Of a stretch of DNA of 64,000 bases, positions 50,291 through 62,700 are shown piece after piece. The DNA lies in assembly GCF_015832195.1 (NCBI RefSeq), contig NC_052018.1, forward strand, positions 38,011,052 through 38,075,051, in the 5' to 3' direction. Position numbers and translations under genes: made by a program. Numbering within the stretch: position 1 is the stretch's first letter; every line of letters starts with the position of its first letter. Under the pieces are notes generated by a model, which saw only the letters and a list, made by a program, of their open reading frames with translations, was not told where the DNA came from and searched no databases. Origin of the DNA: Motacilla alba alba (lineage: Eukaryota; Chordata; Aves; Passeriformes; Motacillidae).

Positions 50291-50836
50291 ATATTATTAA
50301 GAAAGCTTCTCTGAAGGATCAACTGAATCAACACAAAATGACAAAAACAACCAAAAGCACCCATAAGACAATTTTTCAAAATGCGAAAATGCGAAAATTC
50401 TGAGTTCCCAATGTCCCAGCAGATTTCCTGGAGTGTCTTAGAGCTGGGCAGAGGGATGCAGGGTTTTCTTAGCATGGTTTATCAGGAAACTGGGTCAGGA
50501 GAAGTTTCTTCAGCAGGGACTGGTTCTCTGCCACCTGTGGCAGTGTTGTTGGCTGTGATTGGTTCTGTACGAGGTGGTGTAGGGAGTGATGTGCCTGTTG
50601 GAAACTCCAAATAGAAATCATTACTTTCAAGAAAAAGATGGTTACTTTAGGGAAACTTTCCTTTCTTTCCCTCTCAATTACCCTCCCTCTGGTATTACAA
50701 AGGAACTCTCGGGGAAGGGATTAGTGGAGGGAAGCCATGGAAAGGAGGAAAAGGAGGCAGGAATTTCTGAGAACATAAAAAAGGGGTAATAGGGCAATGA
50801 AAAAGAAAAGGGGAAAGTGGGAAGGGGGCAGCAAGG
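50291..50836. other. Non-coding 3' region of the Y-box retroelement
   Basis: Lies between the end of the cold-shock frame and the polypurine tract. It has purine-rich and pyrimidine-rich patches and no recognisable gene. Small frames at 50381-50614 and 50586-50789 (+) have no recognisable content. Confidence 0.5.
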
Positions 50837-51316
50837 CTACAGGAATTGGAGAAGGGTATTAGAAGAAGTGGGACTTATCGGAATGGAAGGTTCTTTCCTT
50901 ATCAACATGGGCTTTTGAATGCAGGACAGCTCATTGGTGTTCTGTGATCTTCTTGCTTTTAGGCTGTTGCTGGGGCTTGATGGTTGTTGGTTTTGGGTTC
51001 TATTTCCTTGGTAGGTACTTGGAGGACTTCTGTGATGTGGGTAATATTTCACAGGTTTGCAGTTTGGTGCATATTTACTACCTTGCACTGGAACTCCACC
51101 AGGTCCTGTCACATCAGCTGCTTGGGGGCCTTTTCTTCCTTGTATTGTATTAAATTCCACAATTTCTCCATCTCCTAGACTATGAAGGTATTTCCTGGGG
51201 TTATTCTTTTTTATAGTAGTCTGATGAACAAACACATCTTCTTTGTTATCATTCCTGATTATGAAGCCATATCTGTTTTTTACATTTAACCATTTCACTG
51301 TCCCCAAAATGTTCAT
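50837..51316 (-). CDS. Y-box (YBX1-type) cold-shock-domain protein captured in an LTR element
   Basis: An uninterrupted 159-codon frame. Residues 4-83 form a Y-box cold-shock domain (LGTVKW start, VQGSKYA end), a five-stranded barrel that binds single-stranded nucleic acid. From memory, about four fifths of these 80 positions match vertebrate YBX1. The four aromatic/histidine contacts are kept: W9, F18, F29, H31, in VKW, YGFI and DVFVH. Two family-typical residues differ: the F after VKW is L10, and the G before YGFI is R15. Residues 84-115 still resemble the start of the basic/aromatic C-terminal region; the rest is S/P/Q/N-rich, and the long basic-acidic repeats of YBX1 are absent. No introns are present, so it came through RNA. 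Homology begins four codons before this ATG (KKVLA), so the true start may lie further upstream. Expression is unknown. Confidence 0.82.
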   Translation of the reverse strand: MNILGTVKWLNVKNRYGFIIRNDNKEDVFVHQTTIKKNNPRKYLHSLGDGEIVEFNTIQGRKGPQAADVTGPGGVPVQGSKYAPNCKPVKYYPHHRSPPSTYQGNRTQNQQPSSPSNSLKARRSQNTNELSCIQKPMLIRKEPSIPISPTSSNTLLQFL

Positions 51317-51329
51317 GGCAAGGACTTTT

Positions 51330-52232
51330 TTACCTTAGCCAAAGGGTTTGGGTTTGTGTTTCTGTTGCTGGACGTGTTGTTGGTGTTGAGGTTGGTGCGC
51401 TGCCGTGCAGGGTTTGTCTTGCTCCTGACACTGGCTTTTTCTCAGGGGGTTTCTCTGGGCTGATGCCCACAGGCATTGTCGGCGCGGGGCTTTGGCAGTA
51501 GTGCAGGCCCTGGGGGTGGGCAGGGGGTGGCATTTTTGCTGCCAGGACTGCGGTTCTGAGCCATCTCGCAGCAGGGTTGCCCACCCAACCGGTCTTGCAC
51601 GCCTGCCATTGGCACTGGTGCTGCAGGCTGCTGTGACCCGGGCTGGGCAGCGAGTATCGGCTGGCTTTCCCTGGCCATGCAGAGTGGCAGTGGGATGGCC
51701 ACAGGTTTTCCACCGGGGCAGCTGTTCGGTGCGAGGGGAGACTACTCTCACCATCCACGCCGCAGCATGTGGTGCTATAGCAACCGAGATAAACACATCC
51801 ATTCTTTTGTTTACTGTCCTTTCCAGCACAGCAAGTGCACATGGGGTTTCTTTCCCCTTCGTTGTAAGAAACTGCTGCAGCTTTATATTGCCAACCAGGA
51901 GGTGCTTCTCTGACCCCCTCTCCCTCAGTCCTGGGACCGTGGAAACTGTGAGATGAAGCGTGGGGACCAGAGGGCGGAAGGGGACGCCCTGTGGCCCTTG
52001 CCGTGTGGTCTCTGGAACCTTGAGCAAGTGAATGTGACCATGCAGCTGCGGCCATGCAGTGACAGCAAAGCTGGGCAGCAGGAGTACAGATGGGAGAACC
52101 TGGAGGAGGGGTTTTCAGCTGAGGTTCACTAATTTTTAACTGTTTCTCAAGATTCTGAATGCATGTCGTCATTGTACTAACTAAAGGATAGAATTCTTTA
52201 TGGAGTTTTCCTCGGGTCTTAATTTTTTCCAA
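51330..52232 (-). CDS. GC-rich open region of the retroelement, function unknown
   Basis: About 300 codons are open in one frame, and a second frame (52027-51335, 230 codons) is open across most of the same DNA. The 300-codon frame is open without ATG at its head: codons before 52232 continue upstream to a splice-acceptor-like TTCCTTATATTTTGCAG ending at about 52268. Its first ~50 residues (to about 52100) look protein-like and could form a short helix ([10 protein letters not shown]); the middle is cysteine- and histidine-containing but has no CCHC zinc knuckle. The 230-codon frame is the one in phase with the cold-shock frame, separated from it by one TAA (51335-51337). Its position fits a leader or gag remnant, but I see no gag motif. 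High GC alone could keep both frames open. Confidence 0.35.
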   Translation of the reverse strand: MEKIKTRGKLHKEFYPLVSTMTTCIQNLEKQLKISEPQLKTPPPGSPICTPAAQLCCHCMAAAAWSHSLAQGSRDHTARATGRPLPPSGPHASSHSFHGPRTEGEGVREAPPGWQYKAAAVSYNEGERNPMCTCCAGKDSKQKNGCVYLGCYSTTCCGVDGESSLPSHRTAAPVENLWPSHCHSAWPGKASRYSLPSPGHSSLQHQCQWQACKTGWVGNPAARWLRTAVLAAKMPPPAHPQGLHYCQSPAPTMPVGISPEKPPEKKPVSGARQTLHGSAPTSTPTTRPATETQTQTLWLR

Positions 52233-52576
52233 GCTACTTCCAGAAAGTAATTGGTTAAAACTACATTCTGCAAAATATAAGGAAAATGCTTAAATTAATA
52301 AATAATGCTTAAATGCTTAAATGTACAAAACACTTCAGCTCCCCCTCTGAAAAACCAAAATCTTCTTGATAAAAGACTTTTTAAGGTAGAGGTAAACTTC
52401 TTGTTTTGCGTGAGTGAATGCTGTTTCCATCTTAACCCAGTCTCTTCCCAACACCCAAGAGTAAAAGGAGGAAGGAACTAAAATTTCAAACTCGCCACAC
52501 TGGGGTAAGACAACAAAATTCTCGTGGTAGTGTAGTGCAGATGTTTTCTAGAAGAGGTCTCAGTTTGATGCGCCGT
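52233..52576. other. Leader of the Y-box retroelement
   Basis: About 340 bases between U5 and the open region on the - strand. Immediately after U5 the sequence is CGGCGCATCAAACTGAGACC, where a primer-binding site should be; it lacks the usual TGG start (CGG instead) and I cannot match it to a tRNA. A TTTAAGCATT-type repeat and the splice-acceptor-like CAG near 52268 lie at its far end. Confidence 0.45.
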
Positions 52577-52675
52577 TGTTGTTAGCTGAATTGCTGCTAG
52601 CATAGTCAAGGGTAAGGAAGCAAAAAGGGCCTTTGCATAATATCCGCAGATGTTTTATTCAGCCACACGGTGAGA
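52576..52675 (-). mobile_element. Truncated 5' LTR (R-U5 only)
   Basis: This 100-bp piece matches 49971-50070 with six differences and includes the poly(A) signal (complement of 52654-52659) and the U5 end CTAACAACA. The U3 that should precede it is absent; instead the sequence continues as the 3' part of the PWWP3-type pseudogene. The break falls about 22 bases downstream of the TATA-like segment in the complete LTR, near where transcription of R would start. Confidence 0.85.
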
Positions 52676-54520
<1,845 letters not shown>

Positions 54521-56336
54521 TGACCAAGGACCTGATCCCAGTGACTACAATGCCAGATTGAGCACTGAAAATAAATGAGAATTATTTTCTGTGTTCTTTT
54601 CCTCATTAAATGAATTAACAAATAAGTTTCTGTTGCCATCATATGATACTACAATGCGCAGAAAGCTTTGAAAAAAAATTGTGGTATAGAGGTCCTTAAA
54701 GTTTTTAGAGCAATGCAGACATTGTAATGAGCTGATGTGCTTTTTTATCCAATACGTAACATCAGTCTTGATGATTTCTGATGCTACAGTCTTTATATTA
54801 TGAGAACCTTTGTAAGAAAAAGAATAACAACCAACTAAACAAAAAACCAGTTCCATGTATTTTCTTTTAAATCTGGTTCAACTGTTCCTCATTAGAAGCA
54901 GTTGAAAGACTGGTTAAAAAGCATGTAGACAACACTTTTAACTAAAGTCAACATTTGTTTCTGGGAAAATGTTTCAAGAAAGCTATGGGCCAGCTGCAGA
55001 AATCTGGTGATAAATAACAGGTAAGATCAGCAGCCTGAAAATCATGATTATTAGGATGGACAAAAAACCAGTTAGCCTTAAGAAGTGTATGCAGAAGGAA
55101 AATGTAGCAACAGTCATCAAATATGCAAACTATTGCAGCACACAAAGAAAAGAAGGCTTGAAAAATCTGTTCTCCATATCTCACTTGGGAATAAGACTAG
55201 CTAAAGTGATTTATATTAGACAGTACAAAAAAATTAAATATCAAACATTAAAAAATATTATGAACCTAAATATTGGAAAAAAGTAATCTCTGGAAGGGTC
55301 TGGATCACCCCTTATTAGAGATTTTTATGAACAGGTTTGGTGAACAATAGTAAAGAATAATATGCATAGAGGCAGAGGCAAATTTGCTCTAGAGAAGAAT
55401 CTGTTCCTATAGTAAAACTCTATTGGATCATCTGTGAAACAAATACTTTGTCTGTCTCCCCCTCTTGAAGTCAGTGCTTACTTTGCTTTAGGTGTATAGA
55501 GATTTTTAAAAAATCCGGCATAACTAGAATGAGGTGTGGAGGAACTTTCAGTTGAAAGCTCATTTTTATTATTATTTCATTGGCTCATGGTCTATAAAGA
55601 GATAGAATTCCATTGTGCATTCTGCTGGAAATACTTTGTGGAATTCAACAGGAAACTATGCTTTGATGCAGACTTTTCAAGTAATTTCTGCTTTGATGTC
55701 TAGTCATAAGTGGTAAAGGCTGCATGTTTACATGTCTAACTTCAGAAGACTTAAACTGTTGTGTAAGTCTACATCAATTTAAGTTCCTTTCAAATTTTTT
55801 GGACAGAAATAATCACTTACACAGGACAAGCCATCTTGTCTCAACCAAAATGTTTAAAATATCTGAACCAGGCCAGGCCAGTTTTCCTGCAGGAACAACA
55901 CATATCTCTTTGATTTTTGGGAATTCAAGGACAACTACATTATATTTAAGCAGTAAAATATTAAGATACTTGCATTTTTCTACTGCTATCCCTCGAAATT
56001 GCATCCTGTGTCTCTTTTAACCATCTTCCCACCTTGTCCTCACCCAGGTGAATTACTTTAATTACAGAGTATGGTTATACATGGTAAAATGAACAGAATG
56101 ACACAAGTTGAACAAACAAAAATTCTGCTGTATGAAATCAATTCTAAGATTTCTCTCAGAGGAATGTTTTTACCATTTGCAGCTGTAACATAAACATCTT
56201 TGTAGGGTGCTCTCATAATCCACACATGGGGTGATCTAAGTAGCCCTGCTTTTGAGGCAGGACTTTGACACTGTGGGGTGTGATGTGCACAGAACAGTGA
56301 GGGGATTTGTTCCAAACATACCTGAGAGAAGACTTC
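54521..56336. other. No gene seen
   Basis: Base composition drops sharply to AT-rich immediately beyond 54520. On the - strand an acceptor-like TTTATTTTCAG sits just before the pseudogene's first homologous codons (about 54565-54575), but an in-frame TAG lies between. A 103-codon frame (54545-54856, -) has no family resemblance I can name. Otherwise unique sequence. Confidence 0.5.
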
Positions 56337-56821
56337 TCAGACCATTGAGTCCACGCTGCCAAATCCACCACTAAACCATATCCCTAAGCACTACATCTGT
56401 ATGTTTTTAAATACTTCCAGGCATGATAACTCTACCACTTCCCTGGGTGACCTGTTCCTGATGTTTGATAACCCTTTCAGTAAAGAATTTTTTTCTAATA
56501 CCCAACTTATACCTCCAGTGGTGCAATTTGAGGGCATTTCCCTTTCTCCTGTCACTTGTTACTTGGGTGCAATTTGAGGGCATTTCCCTTTCTCCTGTCA
56601 CTTGTTACTTGGGAGAAAAGACCAACTGCCACCTCTCCACAACTTTTCAGCCAGTTATAAAGAGCAATAAGATCTCCCCTGAGCCTCAGTTTTTCCAGGC
56701 TAAACAATCCCAATCCCAGTTCTCTCAGATGCTCCTCAGGAGATTTGTGTTCCAGACCCTCTGCCAGCTTCATTGCCTCTCTCCCGACATGCTTCAGTGC
56801 CTCAATGTCCTTCTTGTCCAT
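56337..56821 (-). mobile_element. CR1 LINE, 3' end, with internal tandem duplication
   Basis: Reversed CR1 from CATTGAGTCCACGCTGCC through CCAAATCCACCACTAAACC, CACTTCCCTGGGTGACCTG, AACCCTTTCAGTAAAGAA, ATAAGATCTCCCCTGAGCC and GATGCTCCTCAGGAGATTTG to CAATGTCCTTCTTGTCC. The octamer tail is not present at the left end. A 46-bp segment is exactly duplicated at 56521-56612. Open frames over it on both strands (64-155 codons) are shadows. Confidence 0.95.
56521..56612. repeat. Exact 46-bp tandem duplication inside CR1
   Basis: The unit beginning GTGCAATTTGAGGGCATTTC and ending TTACTTGG occurs twice in a row (56521-56566 and 56567-56612) without a mismatch. The CR1 consensus has it once. Confidence 0.95.
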
Positions 56822-57639
56822 ATGACAAAAGAAAGGCCACTATCAGCCAGGTTATCCAGAGAATTACCCAGAAGAAGAGAAATTCTGTTTAATACAGTAA
56901 AAGAAATAGAAATACAGAGGGATCCAGACTGAAAAGCAGTATAGAAGCAGCATGAAGAACTGCCAGGTGAGGCAGCAGCCTATGGCTGGAGAGAGGACAC
57001 CTGCAGGGGTGCACACCAGGGCAGGGAGCATTTGCCACTGCCCAGTGACAGTGAGGAGCTACCTGGGACGTGGGGTATGCAGGGGATGGGGGGAGGAGAT
57101 GCTTCTGGGGCTGATTTATGGGGGCTGGGAGATATGTAACTGTTTATTATTTCTCTCTACAGGTCTGGTAACATGATTTATCTGTTTTATTACCAATATT
57201 GATCCTGAGTCTAAAGTTCAGTGTGGATTAATTACATGTCATTAATAAATTATTAAAATATTTTGATTCTGATTCTGGACTAAGCTATGAAAACTCACTT
57301 GTTTTTTCTTGATGTCTACCTTTCCTAGGGAAGGATGCTTAGCAACCAGCTAGGATGAGCAGTGAATCATTTGTACACTGGAAATAATAAAGGAAAACCC
57401 TGTTCATCAGAATTGGTGAGAACTTAAATATGTTTAGTATTGTATATTGGAGTAACTAGAAGTCTCACAAAGTAGCCTGAAAGACCCAAGAAAATCAAAG
57501 GAAGTACTTCCACATTTCTCTCATCTGTATTTGCAGTACTATTAGACTTGACTTTTTTATTAAGATATCATTAATACTCAACATTGATATCAGCACACTC
57601 TACTAATAGAAATAGAACTACACTTTTGTCTTAGGCATG
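56822..57639. other. No gene seen
   Basis: Unique sequence with a GC-richer patch at about 56970-57130 that contains GGGG runs (GGGGATGGGGGGAGG). A 74-codon frame across it (56952-57176, +) has no recognisable content. Confidence 0.5.
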
Positions 57640-58034
57640 TGTTGTGATGCTTTGAATAGTTATTTAGATGTTTTGCACTGGGTGGTATGTTACATGAATG
57701 ATTCCACTCCCCCTCAGATGGTCTGTCCCTAAGGTGATCTGTCCCTTGTAGCCTCTCCCTTTGCCCCTCCTCACTGGTGTTCCATTGGCTGCGGCCCTCC
57801 ATCCCTGCCTCCCATTCCGTGGGTATAAATGTCCCTTGGGTTTGGCGTTCGGTCTCTTTTTTCACCTGGATGGTCTATGATGCAGATGTCCCTTTCCAGC
57901 TAATAAAACAGGACATCAGAACCACGTGGAGAAAGAATGCTTCTCGTCCTTTACTTCGCTCATGTAGGATCTGTGCTGACCTAAATCCCAAACTAGCCAG
58001 TGGGATTTACAGCCCGAAACCCACGGGTCCTTCA
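57640..58034 (+). mobile_element. Complete solo LTR with 6-bp target duplication
   Basis: The 395-bp element starts TGTTGTGATGC and ends GGGTCCTTCA, flanked on both sides by GGCATG (57634-57639 and 58035-58040). It holds an inverted CCAAT box (CCATTGGCT at 57782), a TATA box (GGTATAAAT near 57822-57830) and a poly(A) signal AATAAA (57902-57907). These mark U3, R and U5 in the usual order on the + strand. The exact duplication suggests it is younger or better preserved than the other LTRs here. Open frames crossing it (57590-57865, -; 57777-58100, +) are composition effects. Confidence 0.92.
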
Positions 58035-58040
58035 GGCATG

Positions 58041-59560
58041 TATGCTGATGAGTTTCCTTTTGTATTTCTGGCATCTTTTAATTTTCAGTTTTTAAGATAA
58101 TTTCACTCGGGGATGACTCTAAGTTGATCTTGTTATTCATATTGCTCATCCAGACATAGGAATCTGGGATGAAGGAAATGGGAGGGGAAGCACACAAGAT
58201 TTTTTTTCCTTCTAAAATAAAAACCAGATCTGTTCAAAAATTTGGCTTGTAGTTGAGGAATAAACATACTTTACTGTACTCCAAAGGAAAAAAATACAAT
58301 GCTTAAATTGTTATAATGATAATGATTTTCATTAAAAAACCCAAATCCAAAAAACTCCAAACCAAACAAACAACCTCAAAAAAGCCCCAGTGAAATGAAA
58401 ACAGGCAGAACAACTGATATTTTTCCAAACTCTGTTTTCCACAGAAAAACAAGTAAATGGTTAAAGGCAGGATTAAAACCCTTCCACATTATGTGATAAC
58501 ATATCAGTCATCTATGTAGATTTTATCTATACATGCCTAAGCTGCACACATATATATACATACATACATAGGTACACACACCCTGGAAATGAAGGCAGGG
58601 TAGAAAGACTGCAAAGTTCAGAGGAAGTATCTTTAAAAAATAAATGAATAAATTAATTCTCAATGTTTGTGGAAACAAAAATGGAAAATTGCTGTGCAAC
58701 CCTTCCCTTAAGTCATATTTTCCTAGCCTACCTGGAAGTGCTGGCTAAGGAGTGTTGCAGACCATGTAAACAAAATCTTTAGAAAAATCATAATGAAGTC
58801 ATATTCCAGAAACTTTTTTTACACTAATGCTTTCTTTATTCAAATTGGCATCATAATGTATCTAAATAATTAGTCTATGTAACATTGCAGGAAAAAAGTT
58901 TAAAACACAAAAAAGCAATTCTCTGATCCCTGCCTAGTTGAGTAGACTCTCTAGTTTTGCTACTGCCATGTGTTCTATGGTCATGAATCAGGACCCTGAA
59001 TTAGAAGAGGAGCTTCAAGATCATACTTATATCTTTTCTGTATATCAACCTCCATTAATAATAGTATAGCAGGCTTAAGGAGGCTTAAGGCTTTGATTTG
59101 CCTCCTAGCTTTCAAAAATATAACTTTAACATTTCTATACTAAGTATAATAATTTAATTATTTAATGTTAGGTAACAAACGTCAGTGCTTGAACATTCTC
59201 TCAGGCTTTCCTTTCCAAAATACAACTTAAAAATAATACTAGCATGAAAAGTGAAGTTCTTGGAGGAATTTTGGAACTAGACTAAAAGAGGGAATATGGT
59301 TTTTTGGAAGGGTATGTGAGACGTGCTTTTTATGTTCCAGAAACACACAAACACAACTCAGAAGAAAAGGACTGTCTGACTCTTTCTCTCTTATCCTAGG
59401 CCTGTGTCAACATAGCTTACTAGGCTATCACCAGGATTTACCAATTGTAAAACATGCTAATAAGACACTCAGTTTTTGATCATCCTCAACTCAATGATCT
59501 TTATTACAACGGTTGCTTCATAAAAAACACATTTATGCCTTAATCTATATGGAGCACATA
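58041..59560. other. No gene seen
   Basis: AT-rich sequence. It contains an A-rich AACCAAAC-type tract near 58335-58385 and a short (TACA)n/(TA)n stretch near 58550-58572. No exon was recognised. Confidence 0.5.
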
Positions 59561-59737
59561 CCAAAGTGGTGGTAGATGCCCCACTGCTGGAAACACTGAA
59601 GGTCAGAGTGGATGGGGGTCTGGGCAACCTGAGACAGTTGAAGATACCCCTGGTCGTTGCAGAGGGGTTAGACTAGATAATATTTACAGGTCCTTCTCAA
59701 CCCAAACTGTTCTGTCCTTTGATGGCTCTATGATTCT
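59561..59737 (+). mobile_element. CR1 LINE, extreme 3' end
   Basis: GTGGTAGATGCCCCACTGC, TGGAAACACTGAAGGTCAG, TGGGCAACCTGAGACAGTTG, GCAGAGGGGTTAGACTAGAT and CTCAACCCAAACTGTTCTG, ending GATGGCTCTATGATTCTAAA with one recognisable octamer. A strongly 5'-truncated copy. Confidence 0.92.
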
Positions 59738-62700
59738 AAACCATAGATTTTACTGCTGTATTAAATGTTCTGCTATTATTGTTACCTCTGTAAACTTTAT
59801 ATATATTTTTTTTCTCTGAAACAGCCTTTCCTATGCTGCACTGCTACTACAAATCAATAATAGTTGACTTTCAATACTTTCATTTGTTTATTTTCAAAGC
59901 TTTTCATGGTTGTCAAATGACAAATCTAGAGCACTTGTTTCAAGTTTATCAAGAAGTCCTAGCAGCTTGTCTTTGTGCAAATACAGAGGAAAATGACAGT
60001 CCCCACTTTGGGAGAGCTTTAGATGTATATTTGCATGTGTGATAATGCTGTAACACCCTTCCCATTTCAGCAGTTTCAGTAAAACTTCATGAACTTCCCC
60101 TGCTGTAGTATAGAGGCTACAACTCTGTGTAAAGGCTTTTTTTTTTTTTTTCAGAAAAAATGACCGTCAGGAAAAAGAGAAAGCAAGTGCTTAGAAGCAT
60201 TTACACCATGTTTCAGGAAACATATTTTTACCTTGTGCTAAGAGCAAGCACAAGGTGAGAAAATGTCCAGTATAGGTGGGTTGCAGGTCCTGGTCCAAAA
60301 GTGAGCTCCAGAATCTCTTGGAAAAATCTAGGAAAAAAATCCATGAAACTATCCTCTAAGTTTTTTAATTATCCCTTACTGATATAGTTTATTTCTCCCA
60401 AGTTTATCTTAGAGGACAGATTTTAGCTACTGAGTGGCTCTGAGATATTTAAAAGAAACATACTAATCTTACTGGATAATACTATATATAAATAGTATAA
60501 CTCTAATACATAAAATATATATAAATTAAGCCTATAATCACCCAGCACCCACTGGAAGTACATTCTTTGTATAATAATGTGCTCTTCAAATCAACATTTT
60601 CTTTTGTTTTTTCTGAACACATGAAATGACAGCTTTCATGAAGATCCAACTACAAGCAGACAGAGACTATTCAAACATATATAGAGCAAAGTTTTCCTGA
60701 GTAACTTAATAAACATAATTTAAAAAATGAAGTCAATTAATTAAAAAAATGAAGTCAATTTAGTAGTGTGAGTTTGAAGAAATAATTTTAATGGCATGTA
60801 ACAAAACTTATATTTCATTATTGATATTTTGTTTGTTTATTTTAACAGTTCTCTTTTCTCAGTATTGATGTGTTCATTTTGGTGTGGTTATTTTTTTTTT
60901 TGAGCAAGGGTATGTTTATATTTTCTTCTAAAATACTATGGTTTAAAATATTTTTTCTTTGAATTTCTCACTTCATTGCCAGATTTCCCTGTTCCAATAA
61001 ATACTTTAGACAACTTGGAGCAAACTTTACATTAAAGGTGACCTTATCAACATATCCCTGCTTTCACTTATTTAGTTATAATCAAAACCTGTTCTGACAC
61101 ATGAAAGATGTTCTCATTATGCAAAAAATGTCTGGACTGGCATAATAATTTGAAAGACATCCAACAACTTCACCCTGTTGCTAACACTGAAATATCTCTT
61201 CTCACTATCTTGCTGCTTGCATCTGGGTACTTGAGGTTCAGTGCAAATACCCACAAGGGATTTTAGTATTGCTCATTTTACCAGTTTCATCATCCTATTG
61301 ATTTTCGCCCAAAATTGCCCTAAAACAGGACAATCCATAACACGTCAACAGATAGTTGCAGTATATTTAATTTTCTTCTAAAGAAGAATAAGTAAACTCA
61401 CAAAAACAAATATGAAGGGACCTACACTTCTTGAGAATAAAAGGTACTTTTAAAACTCAAACTTTTCATTTTCCAGATTAAGTTAAATTTCCATTCTTGA
61501 TGATCCACAGCCATTTTCTTGGTAGATCAGCTGAAGTTTTGTGAGGGAGATCTTATTTATTTTCAAATGAGAAGTTATTTAGCTCAGCATTTCCAATTTA
61601 AAGATGTTCAGACATCTTCAAGGCCATGATTATAATACATTATTCTCCCCTTTCTAAATGAACAGTCTTTTCCAGAAGGCATGTCAATAGATCCTTATGA
61701 TATCTTTGGTTATGCTTCAGTTCTCTAAATGATACCTGAATAACTGTGGGGAAAATATTCAAAGACATTTGGATATCTAATTCCTCCCAATTATCAAGTG
61801 CAAATGTGTACTGCCAGTATTTCAGTGAGATAAAATTTGTGTTGTCTGAATTACAAGGCCAAGACTTTTAGGGATTCAAAGCATTTTGAGATCAAACATT
61901 GGAAATTTGCACCTAAAATGTCTTTCTTGTTTCATATTATGTAGTTATAGTGTTTAATATTTTAACATATAATTCAACATAAAGGAAAGGAAAAAAAAAA
62001 GCCTCTCACTGAGTTCACCATGACAATAACTGGCAGCCAGAATTTACATATTCAAAAGTGATGCTATACAAATGTGATATATGCCCAAAACTATGTAAAG
62101 ATTCGTCTTACTGGTAAGGATATGTGAAACATAATAATCCAGAACTAGAAGTTTTTTGGAGTGACATGGAACTGTTGTGTTTACCAGGCACATGGCTCCA
62201 TGCAGTGAGTGCTCAGGAAGTCACTCACCATAAGCTCCCAGCAGAGTGTTTTTATGGCAATAGAGCAGACTTAAAGCAGAAAAACATGCAAAAAAAAAAT
62301 TAAACCCCCAAAATGTTATCCTTTTACTTATAGGAAATTAATGTATAATGTGTTTTTTTTATACCAGGGTTAAACTTCATCATTGTGGGTGGTATCTGGA
62401 GGATTCATTTAGTATGTGTCAAAAACCTAAAGCTACCTAAAACTATTTTCTAGAAGCAAGTTTTATCACTTAGTCTGAGATTTTACTGTGTCAGTGAAAA
62501 CTCCTGATAGGCTGGCCAGAAAACAATTTTTAAATGTTCTAAAAATTAACAGGGAAGGAAGTTTATTTTAATATTTCATTTCAATATCTTATGAAAAGAT
62601 TTTGAAATAAAATAATAAAAATTAAAGCAGAAATTGGGATGTTGAGCAACTTAGTGTCTTATGTGAGTTATCCATAATTTTATCTGAACTTTTACAACTA

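Larger units (their letters stand above)
49972..52675 (-). mobile_element. Non-autonomous LTR retroelement carrying a Y-box cold-shock gene
   Basis: Read on the - strand, the order is: R-U5 (52675-52577), leader, GC-rich open region (52232-51330), cold-shock-domain frame (51316-50837), untranslated region, polypurine tract (50290-50277), and a full LTR (50276-49972). The two LTR-derived pieces share 100 bases (49971-50070 and 52576-52675) with six differences by eye. That means the halves have diverged since insertion, or differ for another reason. There is no recognisable protease, reverse transcriptase, integrase or envelope, so it would depend on another element for mobilisation. The 5' LTR lacks U3; its R start is joined directly to a PWWP3-type pseudogene. 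No target duplication could be found. I do not recognise this element from any catalogue. Confidence 0.8.

Noticed and set aside
51492..51956. 154-codon + strand frame opposite the retroelement open region
   Set aside because: It is antisense to the element, starts and ends without any signal, and high GC explains the lack of stops.
52560..52576. A tRNA primer-binding site directly after U5 (CGGCGCATCAAACTGAGACC)
   Set aside because: It lacks the TGG start and does not match the 3' end of any tRNA I can recall, so no primer assignment is made.
54545..54856. 103-codon - strand frame just upstream of the PWWP3-type pseudogene as its first exon
   Set aside because: No similarity to the family's N-terminal PWWP-like region is visible, composition is AT-rich, and a stop lies between it and the first homologous codons.
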